From: JACVRW01 sp963821275
Lineage (GTDB): Bacteria; Actinomycetota; Thermoleophilia; Solirubrobacterales; Thermoleophilaceae
Direction: 5' to 3'
Assembly: GCA_963821275.1 (NCBI GenBank)
Contig: CAWGDF010000009.1
Location: 611,784-675,783 of the forward strand
DNA length: 64,000 bases
The first letter of the stretch is position 1. The number at the start of each line of letters is the position of its first letter. The notes below the pieces were generated by a model. The model saw only the letters and a list, made by a program, of their open reading frames with translations, was not told the DNA's origin and ran no database searches. Shown here piece after piece: positions 8,759 through 17,730 of this stretch. A program made the position numbers and the translations under genes.

Positions 8759-10236
8759 GCGAGCTCTCCTCGACGGTCGCTGACCGGGTCGCGGCGCTCG
8801 AGCTCACGCCCGGCCTGGACGAGGTCCGGGCACTCGCCCGAGAGCACACGCTCGTCCCGCTGCGGCATACCTTCGTCGCCGACTGCGAGACCCCGGTGTC
8901 GGCCTACCTCAAGCTGCGCGGCGGCGGGCCCTCGTTCCTGCTGGAGTCGGCCGAGCAGGGCCAGCGCGTCGGGCGCTGGTCGTTCCTGGGCTTCCGCCCG
9001 CGGGCGGTGCTGCGGCTCGGCCGCGGCGAGCATCCCGACCCCTACGCGCTGGTGAGCGAAGAGCTCAAGCGCTGGCGGATCGCCCCGCTGGAGGGACTGC
9101 CGCCGTTCGCCGGCGGGGCGGTTGGGCTCTTCGGCTACGACCTCGTGCGCAGCGCCGAGCCGACGGTGGGCGCGCCCAACCCCGACGACATCGAGGTGCC
9201 CGAGCTCGCCCTGATGGTCACCGACGTCCTCCTGGCCTTCGACCACCTCCGCCACGAGGTGACGGTGCTGGCCAACGTGGTCGCGGGCGACGAGCTCGAG
9301 CGCTCCTACGAGGAGGCCACGGCCGCCATCGCCGAGGTGCGGGAGCGCCTGCGGGGCCCGGTGCCGCGGGTCGACGGCGGCCGCGCCGATCCGCCCGAGT
9401 TCTTCTCCAATCTCGGCTCCTCCGGCTACGCCGCGGCCGTCGAGCGGGCTAAGGAGTACATCCGGGCCGGCGACATCTACCAGGTGGTGCCCTCGCAGCG
9501 CTGGACCGCCAACTGCCCCGTGGACGCCTTCTCGATCTACCGCGGCCTGCGGGCGATCAACCCCAGCCCGTACATGTACTTCCTGGACTTCGAGGACTTC
9601 GAGATCGCCGGCGCCTCGCCCGAGTCGCTGGTCAAGGCCTCGGGGCCGCGGGTGGAGCTGCGTCCCATCGCCGGCACCCGCCCACGGGCGGGATCGACCG
9701 AGGAGGACCTCGAGCGTGCCCGGGAGCTTCTCGCCGACGAGAAGGAGCGGGCCGAGCACGTGATGCTCGTCGACCTGGGGCGCAACGACCTGGGGCGGGT
9801 GTGCGAGTACGGCAGCGTCTCGGTCGACGAGCTGATGGCGATCGAGACCTATTCGCACGTGATGCACATCGTGTCCTCGGTTTCCGGGACGCTGCGTGAA
9901 GGGGTGGGGCCGATGGATGCGCTGCGCGCCGCTCTCCCGGCCGGGACGCTCTCCGGCGCGCCGAAGGTCCGGGCGATGCAGATCATCGACGAGCTCGAGC
10001 CGGTCAAGCGGGCGGCGTACGGCGGCGCGGTGGGCTACGTGTCCTACACCGGGGATCTCGACACCTGCATCTACATCCGCTCGGCCCTGGTGAAGGACGG
10101 CCAGGTCTACGTCCAGGCGGGCGGCGGCATCGTGGCGGACTCGGACGCCGCCTACGAGGTGCGTGAGACCGAGGCCAAGGCGAACGCGGTGTTCGAGGCG
10201 ATCCGCCTCGCCTGCGACCAGACGGACTGGGCCTGA
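8755..10236 (+). CDS. trpE: Anthranilate synthase component I
   Basis: Converts chorismate plus ammonia (from TrpG) to anthranilate, the first tryptophan step. The protein is 493 aa. The N-terminal regulatory region contains FLLESAEQG, the LLES-type motif associated with tryptophan feedback binding. The C-terminal chorismate domain carries PIAGTRPRAG, LVDLGRNDLG, LPAGTLSGAPK and GGAVGYVSYTGD. ATG 8755 overlaps the hisIE stop. trpG starts 2 bases after its stop. No leader peptide or attenuator is visible upstream. Confidence 0.95.
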   Translation: MSELSSTVADRVAALELTPGLDEVRALAREHTLVPLRHTFVADCETPVSAYLKLRGGGPSFLLESAEQGQRVGRWSFLGFRPRAVLRLGRGEHPDPYALVSEELKRWRIAPLEGLPPFAGGAVGLFGYDLVRSAEPTVGAPNPDDIEVPELALMVTDVLLAFDHLRHEVTVLANVVAGDELERSYEEATAAIAEVRERLRGPVPRVDGGRADPPEFFSNLGSSGYAAAVERAKEYIRAGDIYQVVPSQRWTANCPVDAFSIYRGLRAINPSPYMYFLDFEDFEIAGASPESLVKASGPRVELRPIAGTRPRAGSTEEDLERARELLADEKERAEHVMLVDLGRNDLGRVCEYGSVSVDELMAIETYSHVMHIVSSVSGTLREGVGPMDALRAALPAGTLSGAPKVRAMQIIDELEPVKRAAYGGAVGYVSYTGDLDTCIYIRSALVKDGQVYVQAGGGIVADSDAAYEVRETEAKANAVFEAIRLACDQTDWA

Positions 10237-10238
10237 GC

Positions 10239-10796
10239 GTGGTCCTGGTCGTCGACAACTACGACTCCTTCACCTACAACCTGGTGCAGTACCTGGGTGA
10301 GCTGGGGGCGGACATCGAGGTGGTGAGAAACGACGTGCCCGCGCTGCTCGAGCGCGACCCGGGGCGGGTGATCGTGTCGCCCGGCCCCTGCACGCCGGCG
10401 GAGGCCGGCCTGTCGGTCGAGGCCATCCGCCGCTACGGCGGGAGTGGCGTGCCCGTGCTGGGCGTCTGTCTCGGCCATCAGGCGCTGGCCGTCGCCTACG
10501 GCGGGAAGGTCGTGCGCGGTGAGCCGGTGCACGGCAAGACCGCCGCGGTCGAGCACGACGGCAGGACGCTCTTCGCCGGCCTCGAATCCCCGCTCGTGGC
10601 GGGCCGCTACCACTCCCTGATCGTCGACCCCGACCTGCCGGAGACGCTCGAGGTGTCGGCGCGCTCGGGCGACGTGATCATGGGTCTGCGCCATCGCGAG
10701 CTGCCGGTGGAGGGCGTGCAGTTCCACCCCGAGTCAGTCCTGACCCCCGAGGGCAAGAAGATGCTGCGGAACTTCCTCGGTGACGGGGATGCCTAA
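10239..10796 (+). CDS. trpG: Anthranilate synthase component II (glutamine amidotransferase)
   Basis: Class I glutamine amidotransferase supplying ammonia to TrpE; in some bacteria the same subunit also serves aminodeoxychorismate synthase (PabA). Starts MVLVVDNYDSFTYNLVQYLG. It has IVSPGPCTPAEAG, the nucleophile Cys in GVCLGHQALA, and His/Glu in VQFHPESVLTPEG. The length is 185 aa. GTG 10239 lies 2 bases after trpE. Its end overlaps trpD by 8 bases. Confidence 0.94.
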   Translation: MVLVVDNYDSFTYNLVQYLGELGADIEVVRNDVPALLERDPGRVIVSPGPCTPAEAGLSVEAIRRYGGSGVPVLGVCLGHQALAVAYGGKVVRGEPVHGKTAAVEHDGRTLFAGLESPLVAGRYHSLIVDPDLPETLEVSARSGDVIMGLRHRELPVEGVQFHPESVLTPEGKKMLRNFLGDGDA

Positions 10797-11814
10797 CCCC
10801 GTTCTCACCCGGGCGATCGAACGGGTGGCGGAGGGGGCCGACCTGAGCGCCGACGAGGCGGCCGCTGTGCTCGCCGAGGTGATGGCGGGTGAGGCCTCCG
10901 AGGTCCAGTCGGCGGCCTTCCTGATCGCGCTGCGCGCAAAGAGGGAGACCGTGCAGGAGATCGCCGGCCTGGCCCGCACGATGCGCGCGCTGGCCGAGCC
11001 GGTCGAGGCGGGGGACGACCTGCTCGACACAGCGGGCACAGGCGGAGGGCGGCCCACCTTCAACGTGTCGACGACGGCGGCCTTCGTCGCCGCCGGCGCC
11101 GGCTGCCGGGTGGCCAAGCACGGGAACCGCTCCGCGACCAGCCAATGCGGCTCCGCCGACGTGCTGGAGGCCCTCGGCGGCCGCATCGACCTGGAGCCGG
11201 CGGCGGTCGCCGACTGCATCGACGCCGTGGGCTTCGGGTTCATGTTCGCTCCGCTCCACCACCGCGCCATGCGGCACGTGGTGCCGGTGCGCAAGGAGCT
11301 GGCCGTGCGCACGATCTTCAACTTCCTCGGCCCGCTGACCAACCCGGCCGGGGCGCGCCACCAGGTGATCGGCGTGTCGGATCCCGCAAAGCTCCCGACG
11401 ATGGCGGCGGCGCTGGGAGAGCTGGGCACCGAGAGGGCCTTGGTAGTGTCGAGCACGGATGGCCTGGACGAGTTCTCGGTCTCGGGGGCGACCCGGGTGG
11501 TCGAGCTGAGGGACGGCACGCTCGACGCCTACGAGGTCACGCCCGAGCAGGCGGGCCTCGAGATGGTGAGCGACGGGGCGGTGGGCGCCGGCACACCCTC
11601 CGCGAACGCCGGCGTGCTCCGGGCCGTTCTCGATGGGACGCCCGGCACCGAGCGCTCGCTGGCGGTCCTGAACGCGGGCGCGGCGATCTACGTGGCCGGA
11701 CGGGCCGGCTCCATCGAGGTCGGGGTGCGCGACGCGGAGGAGTCGATCGACTCGGGTGCCGCACGGGCGGTGCTCGACGGCTGGCTGCAGCGCACCGCCG
11801 AGAGTGGGCCATGA
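10789..11814 (+). CDS. trpD: Anthranilate phosphoribosyltransferase
   Basis: Transfers the phosphoribosyl group of PRPP to anthranilate. DTAGTGGGRPTFNVST forms the PRPP/anthranilate pocket, followed by KHGNRSATSQCGSADVLEALG. Then come FNFLGPLTNPAGA and STDGLDEFS. I chose ATG 10789 (MPNPVLTRAIERV, 341 aa) over GTG 10780 because it fits the usual N-terminus better. Either start overlaps trpG. Its stop overlaps trpC as ATGA. Confidence 0.94.
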   Translation: MPNPVLTRAIERVAEGADLSADEAAAVLAEVMAGEASEVQSAAFLIALRAKRETVQEIAGLARTMRALAEPVEAGDDLLDTAGTGGGRPTFNVSTTAAFVAAGAGCRVAKHGNRSATSQCGSADVLEALGGRIDLEPAAVADCIDAVGFGFMFAPLHHRAMRHVVPVRKELAVRTIFNFLGPLTNPAGARHQVIGVSDPAKLPTMAAALGELGTERALVVSSTDGLDEFSVSGATRVVELRDGTLDAYEVTPEQAGLEMVSDGAVGAGTPSANAGVLRAVLDGTPGTERSLAVLNAGAAIYVAGRAGSIEVGVRDAEESIDSGAARAVLDGWLQRTAESGP

Positions 11815-12608
11815 GCCCTCGCCTCGAGGACCTGGTGGGCGCCACCCGCGATTCGCTGGAGCGCCGCAAGCGCGAGCGGCCGCTGGCCGACCTCGAGCGC
11901 GAGGCCGGGGCCCGCCGCGAGGCGCAGCCCTTCGCCGAGGCGCTGTCGCGGCCCGGTACCTCGCTGATCGCCGAGCACAAGCGCCGCTCGCCCTCCGCGG
12001 GCGCGATCAGGGAGGGGGCGCGCTGCGGAGACCTGGTCCGCGCCTACGAGCGCGGAGGGGCCGCTGCCGTGTCCGTGCTCACCGAGGAGGCGCACTTCGG
12101 CGGCTCGCTGGCCGACCTCGACGAGGCGCGGTCCGCCACCTACCTGCCGATCCTGCGCAAGGACTTCACCGTCGACGCCTACCAGGTCTACGAGGCCAAG
12201 GCGGCCGGTGCCGACGCCGTGCTGCTCGTGGTGGGCTCACTCGACCCGGACCAGCTCGCCTCGCTCGCCAACCTGGCCTGGGACCTCGACCTCGACGCGC
12301 TGGTGGAGATCCACGACGCCGAGGAGCTGGAGCGCGCTCTCGAGATCGACGCCGACATCATCGGCATCAACAACCGGGACCTGGAGGACTTCAGCGTCGA
12401 CATCGAGCGCACGTTCGACCTGATCGCCGACGTGCCCGCGGGCAAGGTCGTGGTGTCGGAGTCGGGCATCCATGACCGCCACCAGATCGAGGAGCTGGAG
12501 CAGGTCGGCGTGGACGCGGTGCTGATCGGGGAGCACCTCATGCGGGCGCCGGATCCTGAAGCCACCGTGCGCGAGCTGACGCGCTCGGAGGAGCCGACTC
12601 AAGCCTAG
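11811..12608 (+). CDS. trpC: Indole-3-glycerol phosphate synthase
   Basis: TIM-barrel enzyme closing the indole ring from CdRP. Motifs are SLIAEHKRRSPSAG (catalytic Lys), LTEEAHFGGSLADL, PILRKDFTVDAYQVYEA, INNRDLEDF and VVSESGI. ATG 11811 overlaps trpD (ATGA), giving 265 aa. An open frame continues upstream inside trpD but is a shadow. After trpC the tryptophan series is interrupted; trpF is about 6.4 kb downstream. Confidence 0.95.
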   Translation: MSPRLEDLVGATRDSLERRKRERPLADLEREAGARREAQPFAEALSRPGTSLIAEHKRRSPSAGAIREGARCGDLVRAYERGGAAAVSVLTEEAHFGGSLADLDEARSATYLPILRKDFTVDAYQVYEAKAAGADAVLLVVGSLDPDQLASLANLAWDLDLDALVEIHDAEELERALEIDADIIGINNRDLEDFSVDIERTFDLIADVPAGKVVVSESGIHDRHQIEELEQVGVDAVLIGEHLMRAPDPEATVRELTRSEEPTQA

Positions 12609-12618
12609 ATCCGACTCA

Positions 12619-13164
12619 GTGCCGCGCTACGCCGCCTTTCTCAGGGGAGTCAACCTCGGTCGCAATCGCCGCGTGAGCGGCGCCCAGCTGTGCTCTCTGT
12701 TCGAGGAGCTCGGGTTCGAGGACGTGGCCTCGTTTCGCACCAGCGGCAACGTCGTCCTTACTGCCGGCCGCGAGCCGGCCGACAAGCTGGCCGCCCGCAT
12801 CGAGAAGGGCGTCGTGGCCGGCCTGGGGCACGAGACCGCGATCATCCTCCGCAGCGCCGCTCAGATGCGGGCGCTGGCCGCAAAGCGGCCCTTCACGCCC
12901 GCGCAGCTGGAGCGCTCGAAGGGCAAGCTCCAGCTGATCCTGCTCGCTGCGAAGCCTGGCGCCCAGGCGAAGAGGAAGGCGCTCGCGCTGGCGGGCGACG
13001 ACGATCTGCTGGCTTTCGGCGAGCGCGAGCTGTTCTGGCTGCCGAGCGGCGGCACCCGTGACTCGGGGCTGGACGTGAAGGCCGTCGAGATCTTGCTTGG
13101 CCCCACGACCATGCGCACGATGGGCACAATCGAGCAGATGACGGCCAAGTTCTTCGCCGACTGA
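12619..13164 (+). CDS. DUF1697 domain-containing protein
   Basis: Conserved small protein of unknown function. The start MPRYAAFLRGVNLGRNRRV and the following SFRTSGNVVL are the hallmark of DUF1697. The family end (TMRTMGTIEQMTAKF here) is also recognisable. 181 aa from GTG 12619, 10 bases after trpC. A TAGATC hexamer lies 7 bases before the start and overlaps the trpC stop, so a separate leaderless transcript is possible. No known link to tryptophan synthesis. Confidence 0.85.
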   Translation: MPRYAAFLRGVNLGRNRRVSGAQLCSLFEELGFEDVASFRTSGNVVLTAGREPADKLAARIEKGVVAGLGHETAIILRSAAQMRALAAKRPFTPAQLERSKGKLQLILLAAKPGAQAKRKALALAGDDDLLAFGERELFWLPSGGTRDSGLDVKAVEILLGPTTMRTMGTIEQMTAKFFAD

Positions 13165-13214
13165 GGGGCCTCCGCCACGCCCGCGAACCGCGCACCGCGT
13201 CTCCGCCGTATCCC

Positions 13215-13220
13215 TACCAT
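13215..13220 (+). promoter_or_regulatory. Candidate -10 element for leaderless moxR
   Basis: TACCAT lies 8 bases before ATG 13229. There is no Shine-Dalgarno sequence. This would start a transcript for the moxR-DUF58-transglutaminase set. Confidence 0.3.
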
Positions 13221-13228
13221 GGTGCGAC

Positions 13229-14179
13229 ATGGCGACTGTCCCTGAGCTCAACCCGTCTCAGGTAGCGGAGCTCGGCGGCCGCCTGCGCGAGAACATCGCC
13301 CGCGCGGTCAAGGTCTCGGACGCTGTGCTCCGCGACCTGCTGGTGGCGTTCATCGCCGAGGGCCACGTCTTGATCGAGGACTACCCCGGTGTGGGAAAGA
13401 CCGCGCTGGCCCGCGCGCTGGCCAGCTCGGTCGACGCCGAGTACGCCCGCGTGCAGTGCACGGCGGACCTGCTTCCCGCCGACGTGGTGGGCACGAACGT
13501 CTACAACCAGCGCGAGAACCGCTTCGAGTTCAGGCCTGGCCCGGTGTTCGCGAACGTAGTGCTGGTGGACGAGGTCAACCGCGCCTCGCCGAAGACGCAG
13601 TCAGGCCTGCTCGAGTGCATGCAGGAGCGCCGGGTGACCGTGGACAAGCACAGCCACGAGCTGGCCCGCCCGTTCATCGTGCTGGCCACGCAGAACCCGA
13701 TCGAGTACGAGGGCACCTACCCCCTTCCGGAGGCGCAGCTGGACCGTTTCATGGTCCGGGTGTCACTCGGGTACCCCTCCACCGAGCAGGAGAGCGACAT
13801 GCTGCTCGACCACGCCGAGCGCGACCGCGTGCTCGATCTGGAGCCGGTCACCGAGGTGGGGGAGATAGTCGCTGCCCAAGACGCCGCCGGGGCCGTGCAC
13901 GGGAGCGAGGCGCTGCGGCGATACGTGGTCGCGATCCTGGACGCCACCCGAGCCGACTCGCGGGTGGAGCTCGGGGCCAGCCCGCGCGCCGGCCTGATGC
14001 TGTTCCGGGCCGCGAAGGCCCTGGCCGCGCTGGAGGGCCGTGATCATGCCCTCCCCGACGACGTCCAGAGCCTGGCGGGCGCCGTGCTGAGCCACCGGCT
14101 GCTGCTGGCGCCGGGGGCCGGCGTGGCCGAGCGGGCCGCGATCGTGCGAGACGCGCTCGAACGGGTCCCGGCGTTGTGA
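13229..14179 (+). CDS. MoxR family AAA+ ATPase
   Basis: MoxR-type AAA+ ATPase, a chaperone-like factor that typically works with neighbouring DUF58/VWA-type proteins. Walker A is DYPGVGKTALARAL, Walker B is VVLVDEVNRASPK, and the sensor is LATQNPIEYEGTYPLPEAQ. This is followed by DRFMVRVSLGYPS, the MoxR signature. The length of 316 aa is typical. It is first in a three-gene set with DUF58 and a transglutaminase-like membrane protein, a common actinobacterial arrangement. Confidence 0.93.
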   Translation: MATVPELNPSQVAELGGRLRENIARAVKVSDAVLRDLLVAFIAEGHVLIEDYPGVGKTALARALASSVDAEYARVQCTADLLPADVVGTNVYNQRENRFEFRPGPVFANVVLVDEVNRASPKTQSGLLECMQERRVTVDKHSHELARPFIVLATQNPIEYEGTYPLPEAQLDRFMVRVSLGYPSTEQESDMLLDHAERDRVLDLEPVTEVGEIVAAQDAAGAVHGSEALRRYVVAILDATRADSRVELGASPRAGLMLFRAAKALAALEGRDHALPDDVQSLAGAVLSHRLLLAPGAGVAERAAIVRDALERVPAL

Positions 14180-14199
14180 GCGGCTGAGGGCGTCGAGTC

Positions 14200-15309
14200 G
14201 TGATCCGGCCGATCGTCACGGCGCTGCTGGGACTGGCGCTGTGTCTCGCCGCCGCCACGTTCGACTCCGCCTCGCTGTACGTCCCCGGCGTCGGCCTGAT
14301 CGTGCTGGCCGTGGCGGCCACCGCCTGGGTCGTGCTCGCGGCCCGCGGCGCGGGGATCGATCGCCGCCCGGGGCCGCACACCGTGGTGGAGGAGGAGACC
14401 TACCCGCTGCGGGTGGAGATGACGGCCGGGGTGCTGCCCGCGCCGGGCGGCGAGCTGTGGGAGCCGCTCTTGGGCTGGCCCGTTCCGATCGCCGGCCGCT
14501 GGTCGCGCAGGCTGCGGATCAATGTCCGCTTCTCCCGCCGCGGACGGCGGGAGCTGGAGCCCGGCCGGCTCGTGATCCGTGACCCGCTGCGCCTCTACAC
14601 GCAGGAGGTCGTGGGCACGGGAGGGGAGGAGGTCCTGGTGCTCCCGCGCGTGGAGCCCGTCACGGCGCCCGGTGGAAGCGGCGCGGGTGGGGGCGACAGC
14701 GGGGGCAGCGGCGACGAGCCGGGGCTGGCCGGCCGGCGACTCGACGCCTCGACCGCAGAGCTGGAGATCGACGGGCTGCGCCCGTATCGCGAGGGGGCGC
14801 CGGCATCGCGGATCCACTGGCCCACCGTTGCGCGCCTGGGGGAGATGCTGGAGCGGCGGCTGGTGGCGGAGCTCGACTCCGCGCCGCTGATCGTCTTGGA
14901 CGCCTCCGCACCCGCGAGCGAGGAGTCCCTCGACAAGGCGGTGCGCGCCGCCGGCTCCCTCTGCGTGTGGCTGGCCAGGCACGGCGGCTGCGCGATCCTT
15001 CTCCCGGGCGAGCGGCGCCCGATCGAGGTCGGGCACGACATGGGCGCCTGGCCGGCGGTGCACATGCGCCTCGCCGTGGTCGATGCGGGCGGCCCTCCGG
15101 CCGCCGCGGCGCTCGGGCCGCGGGCCGGCGCGGTCCTCTGGGTCACCGGCGCCGACCTGGGCGGCGCGCCGCGCGCACTGGAGCGGCTTCCGGCGGGCGC
15201 CCGCTACGTGGTGGCGCCCAGCCCCGCGGCCGGCCTCCGTCCGGCCTTCGAGGTGGCCGGTTGCTCCGGCTGCCTGCTCGAGCGAGGCCGACGCGGGGTC
15301 GCAGCGTGA
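14200..15309 (+). CDS. DUF58 domain-containing membrane protein
   Basis: Two adjacent hydrophobic segments near the N-terminus (VTALLGLALCLAAATF and VGLIVLAVAATAWVVLAA) anchor the protein. The cytosolic DUF58 part contains PYREGAPASRIHWPT, the core motif of the family, followed by a VWA-like LIVLDASAP. A Gly/Ser-rich insert (GGSGAGGGDSGGSGDE) precedes it. 369 aa from GTG 14200. It presumably acts with the upstream MoxR ATPase. The stop overlaps the next gene as GTGA. Function not established. Confidence 0.88.
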   Translation: MIRPIVTALLGLALCLAAATFDSASLYVPGVGLIVLAVAATAWVVLAARGAGIDRRPGPHTVVEEETYPLRVEMTAGVLPAPGGELWEPLLGWPVPIAGRWSRRLRINVRFSRRGRRELEPGRLVIRDPLRLYTQEVVGTGGEEVLVLPRVEPVTAPGGSGAGGGDSGGSGDEPGLAGRRLDASTAELEIDGLRPYREGAPASRIHWPTVARLGEMLERRLVAELDSAPLIVLDASAPASEESLDKAVRAAGSLCVWLARHGGCAILLPGERRPIEVGHDMGAWPAVHMRLAVVDAGGPPAAAALGPRAGAVLWVTGADLGGAPRALERLPAGARYVVAPSPAAGLRPAFEVAGCSGCLLERGRRGVAA

Positions 15310-17669
15310 GCGGGCTGCTCACCCGCCCGGCGCCCGAGCTGCCCGACGCGCCGGGGTCGCCTCCGGCGCCCCCCGCCACGGGAGGCATCACGCGGGACTC
15401 GCTCGCCATCCGGCTGGCCGTCTTCGCGGCCCTCGCGCTGTACGGCGCCATCCACTGGATGCTGCTGGTGGAGGACGCTCCGGCCGGGCGGACGTTGCTG
15501 GTGGTGCTCATCGCCACGGCCGGCGCTGCGCTGCTGGGGGTGCTGGGCCGGCTGTCGCTGCCGCGCGCGGCGGTCGTGGGCCTCGCCGCCCTGATCGCCC
15601 TGGCCACCCTGTGCCTCGGCCTGATGGCCGCCGGCCTGCCCGCGCGCCTGTTGGCGCCCGGCAACTGGAACGAGCTCTTCGACGGGCTCGACCGCGGGCT
15701 CGCGGGCGTCCAGGGCGTCGACTGGCCCTACGACGGCCCCGACGCATGGATCCGGCTGACGATCCTGCTGGGCACGCCCTTCCTGCTCGCCCTGGCCGCG
15801 GCAATCGGCTTCTGGCCCGCCCGCAGGGCGGCGCCGGTGCTGCGCCTGCTGGCGCTGGTGGTGCTGCTGCTGCTCTACGGGACGGCCGTGACCGAGCAGA
15901 ACCCCGGCCAGCCGCTGCTGCGGGGACTGGGGCTGCTGGTGCTCATCGCCGCCTGGCTCTGGCTGCCGCGCCTGCGTCCCCGCGAGGCCGCCGCGGGTGC
16001 TGCCGTCGTGGCCGGGGTGGGCGTGCTCTCCATGCCCTTCGCCGCCGCGCTCGACGGCGACTCGCCCTGGTGGGACTACCGCGCCTGGAGCTGGTTCGGC
16101 GGCGGCAGGGCGATCACCTTCGACTGGTCGCACCAGTACGGGCCGCTCGACTGGCCGCGCGAGGGCACGACGCTCCTCAACGTCCGGTCCGATCGGCCTC
16201 ACTACTGGAAGACCGAGGTGCTCGAGGCCTTCAACGGGTTCCGCTGGATCGCCGTCCGCGGCAGCGCCACCACCGACGTCCGGGAGGAGCTTCCCGACCG
16301 GCAGTCAGCGGACCTCGAGTGGGACAACTTCGAGTACAACCGCGACTGGGAGGAGGAGATCCGCTTCACGGTGCGCTCGCTGTCGAGCGATCTCCTGGTG
16401 ACCGCAGGGCACCCGTTCTTCCGGGACGGGGTAGACGCCGTGCTGTTCTCCAACGGGACCGGAAGGCTGACGGGCGAGCCGCTGACCGACGGCGACAGCT
16501 ACACGATCACGACCTACGCGCCCGACCCCACGGCCCGCCAGATGCGGGCCGCGGCGCCAGGCTATCCCGCCGAGCTTGCCCCGTACGTCTCGCTGTTCCT
16601 GCCCCGGCCGGGACAGAGCGCGCTCGACGACGTGGACCCGGTCGGCGGTGCGCAGGTCAGCGGCGGCAGCGTGGTCGGCGGCTTCGTGCAGCTGCCCCTG
16701 CGCGACACCCGGCCGAGCGACCCCAGGGCGGCGCGGCAGCTGAGCACCTCCCGCTATGAGCGGGTCTACCGGCTGGCCACCCGCCTCACCGCCGGAGCGC
16801 CCAACGGCTACCAGGCCGTCAAGGCGATCGAGCGCCACCTGCAGGACGAGTACATCTACAGCGAGCGGGTGCCGCGGGCGGATCTCCCGCTCGACAACTT
16901 CCTGTTCGAGGAGAAGCGCGGCTACTGCCAGCAGTTCTCCGGCGCGATGGCGCTCATGCTGCGCATGGTCGGGATACCGGCCCGCGTGGTCGCCGGCTTC
17001 TCGCCGGGCTCCTTCAACACGGACACGGGTGAGTACCGGGTGCGCGACCTCGACGCCCACTCGTGGGTCGAGGTCTACTTCACCGGGATCGGCTGGGTGC
17101 CCTTCGACCCGACGCCCACCGTCGCGCCGGCCGAGTCCCAGTCCAGCGGCGTGCTGGCCACCAGCGCCGCGCGCGGCGACGCGGGCGAGATCCGCGGCGG
17201 CGGCCCCGACTCCGCGCCCCTGTCGGAGGTGGCCGGCGAGCTGGGGGCCGGGGGCGCCGGCGACGACGACTCCAACTCGCTGCTCTCCGTGGTGCTGCTG
17301 CTGGTACTCGTGGCCGGCGCGGGCGGTGCGCTGTTCGTGGGGCTTCGGGTACGCCGGCGGCGCGGCCTCAGCCCCGCCGAGCTCGCCGACGCCCAGGTGA
17401 CGGAGCTGCGCCGCGCGCTCGTTCGCCTGGGCTGGGACGTGCCCGTCACCACGACGCTGCTCGGGCTCGAGCGCCGGCTCCGGCGAACGGCCGGGCCCCG
17501 TGCCGGCGCCTACGCGGGCGCGCTGCGCGCCCATCGCTACGAGAAGGAACGGAGCGCGCCCGGGATGGTCGAGCGGCGCGCACTGCGCAGCGCGCTGAGC
17601 GCCCGCGGCGGCGTGCGCGGGCGCATCCGGGCGCTGCTGGCGCTGCCGCCGGGCGGGCCGCTGCCGTAG
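15306..17669 (+). CDS. Transglutaminase-like membrane protein (TgpA/DUF3488 type)
   Basis: Polytopic membrane protein with an extracytoplasmic transglutaminase-like domain. Residues about 35-270 hold several membrane helices. The transglutaminase core has Cys in KRGYCQQFSGAMALMLR, His in DLDAHSWVEVYF and Asp in GWVPFDPTPT. This is followed by another helix (SVVLLLVLVAGAGGALFVG) and a C-terminal DUF4129-like tail. GTG 15306 overlaps the DUF58 stop as GTGA and gives 787 aa. The open frame extending back to 14967 is antisense-like noise within DUF58. Third member of the MoxR/DUF58/transglutaminase set; substrate unknown. Confidence 0.9.
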   Translation: MSGLLTRPAPELPDAPGSPPAPPATGGITRDSLAIRLAVFAALALYGAIHWMLLVEDAPAGRTLLVVLIATAGAALLGVLGRLSLPRAAVVGLAALIALATLCLGLMAAGLPARLLAPGNWNELFDGLDRGLAGVQGVDWPYDGPDAWIRLTILLGTPFLLALAAAIGFWPARRAAPVLRLLALVVLLLLYGTAVTEQNPGQPLLRGLGLLVLIAAWLWLPRLRPREAAAGAAVVAGVGVLSMPFAAALDGDSPWWDYRAWSWFGGGRAITFDWSHQYGPLDWPREGTTLLNVRSDRPHYWKTEVLEAFNGFRWIAVRGSATTDVREELPDRQSADLEWDNFEYNRDWEEEIRFTVRSLSSDLLVTAGHPFFRDGVDAVLFSNGTGRLTGEPLTDGDSYTITTYAPDPTARQMRAAAPGYPAELAPYVSLFLPRPGQSALDDVDPVGGAQVSGGSVVGGFVQLPLRDTRPSDPRAARQLSTSRYERVYRLATRLTAGAPNGYQAVKAIERHLQDEYIYSERVPRADLPLDNFLFEEKRGYCQQFSGAMALMLRMVGIPARVVAGFSPGSFNTDTGEYRVRDLDAHSWVEVYFTGIGWVPFDPTPTVAPAESQSSGVLATSAARGDAGEIRGGGPDSAPLSEVAGELGAGGAGDDDSNSLLSVVLLLVLVAGAGGALFVGLRVRRRRGLSPAELADAQVTELRRALVRLGWDVPVTTTLLGLERRLRRTAGPRAGAYAGALRAHRYEKERSAPGMVERRALRSALSARGGVRGRIRALLALPPGGPLP

Positions 17670-17716
17670 GCGGCGACCGCCCCGCGCACATTTACCCATC
17701 TCTAAGAAACCCGCTC

Positions 17717-17722
17717 TACAAC
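17717..17722 (+). promoter_or_regulatory. Candidate -10 element upstream of the HtrA gene
   Basis: TACAAC lies 8 bases before ATG 17731, in a 61-base gap that is visibly AT-richer than its surroundings. No clear Shine-Dalgarno sequence; possible leaderless start. Confidence 0.3.
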
Positions 17723-17730
17723 CTGAGGGT

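Noticed and set aside
8700..8760. Tryptophan attenuator or leader peptide before trpE
   Set aside because: trpE overlaps hisIE by four bases, leaving no leader region and no Trp-codon run.
14967..15305. N-terminal extension of the transglutaminase protein
   Set aside because: Arg/Gly/Pro-rich out-of-frame reading of the DUF58 gene. The GTG at 15306 gives the GTGA overlap and a sensible membrane protein start.
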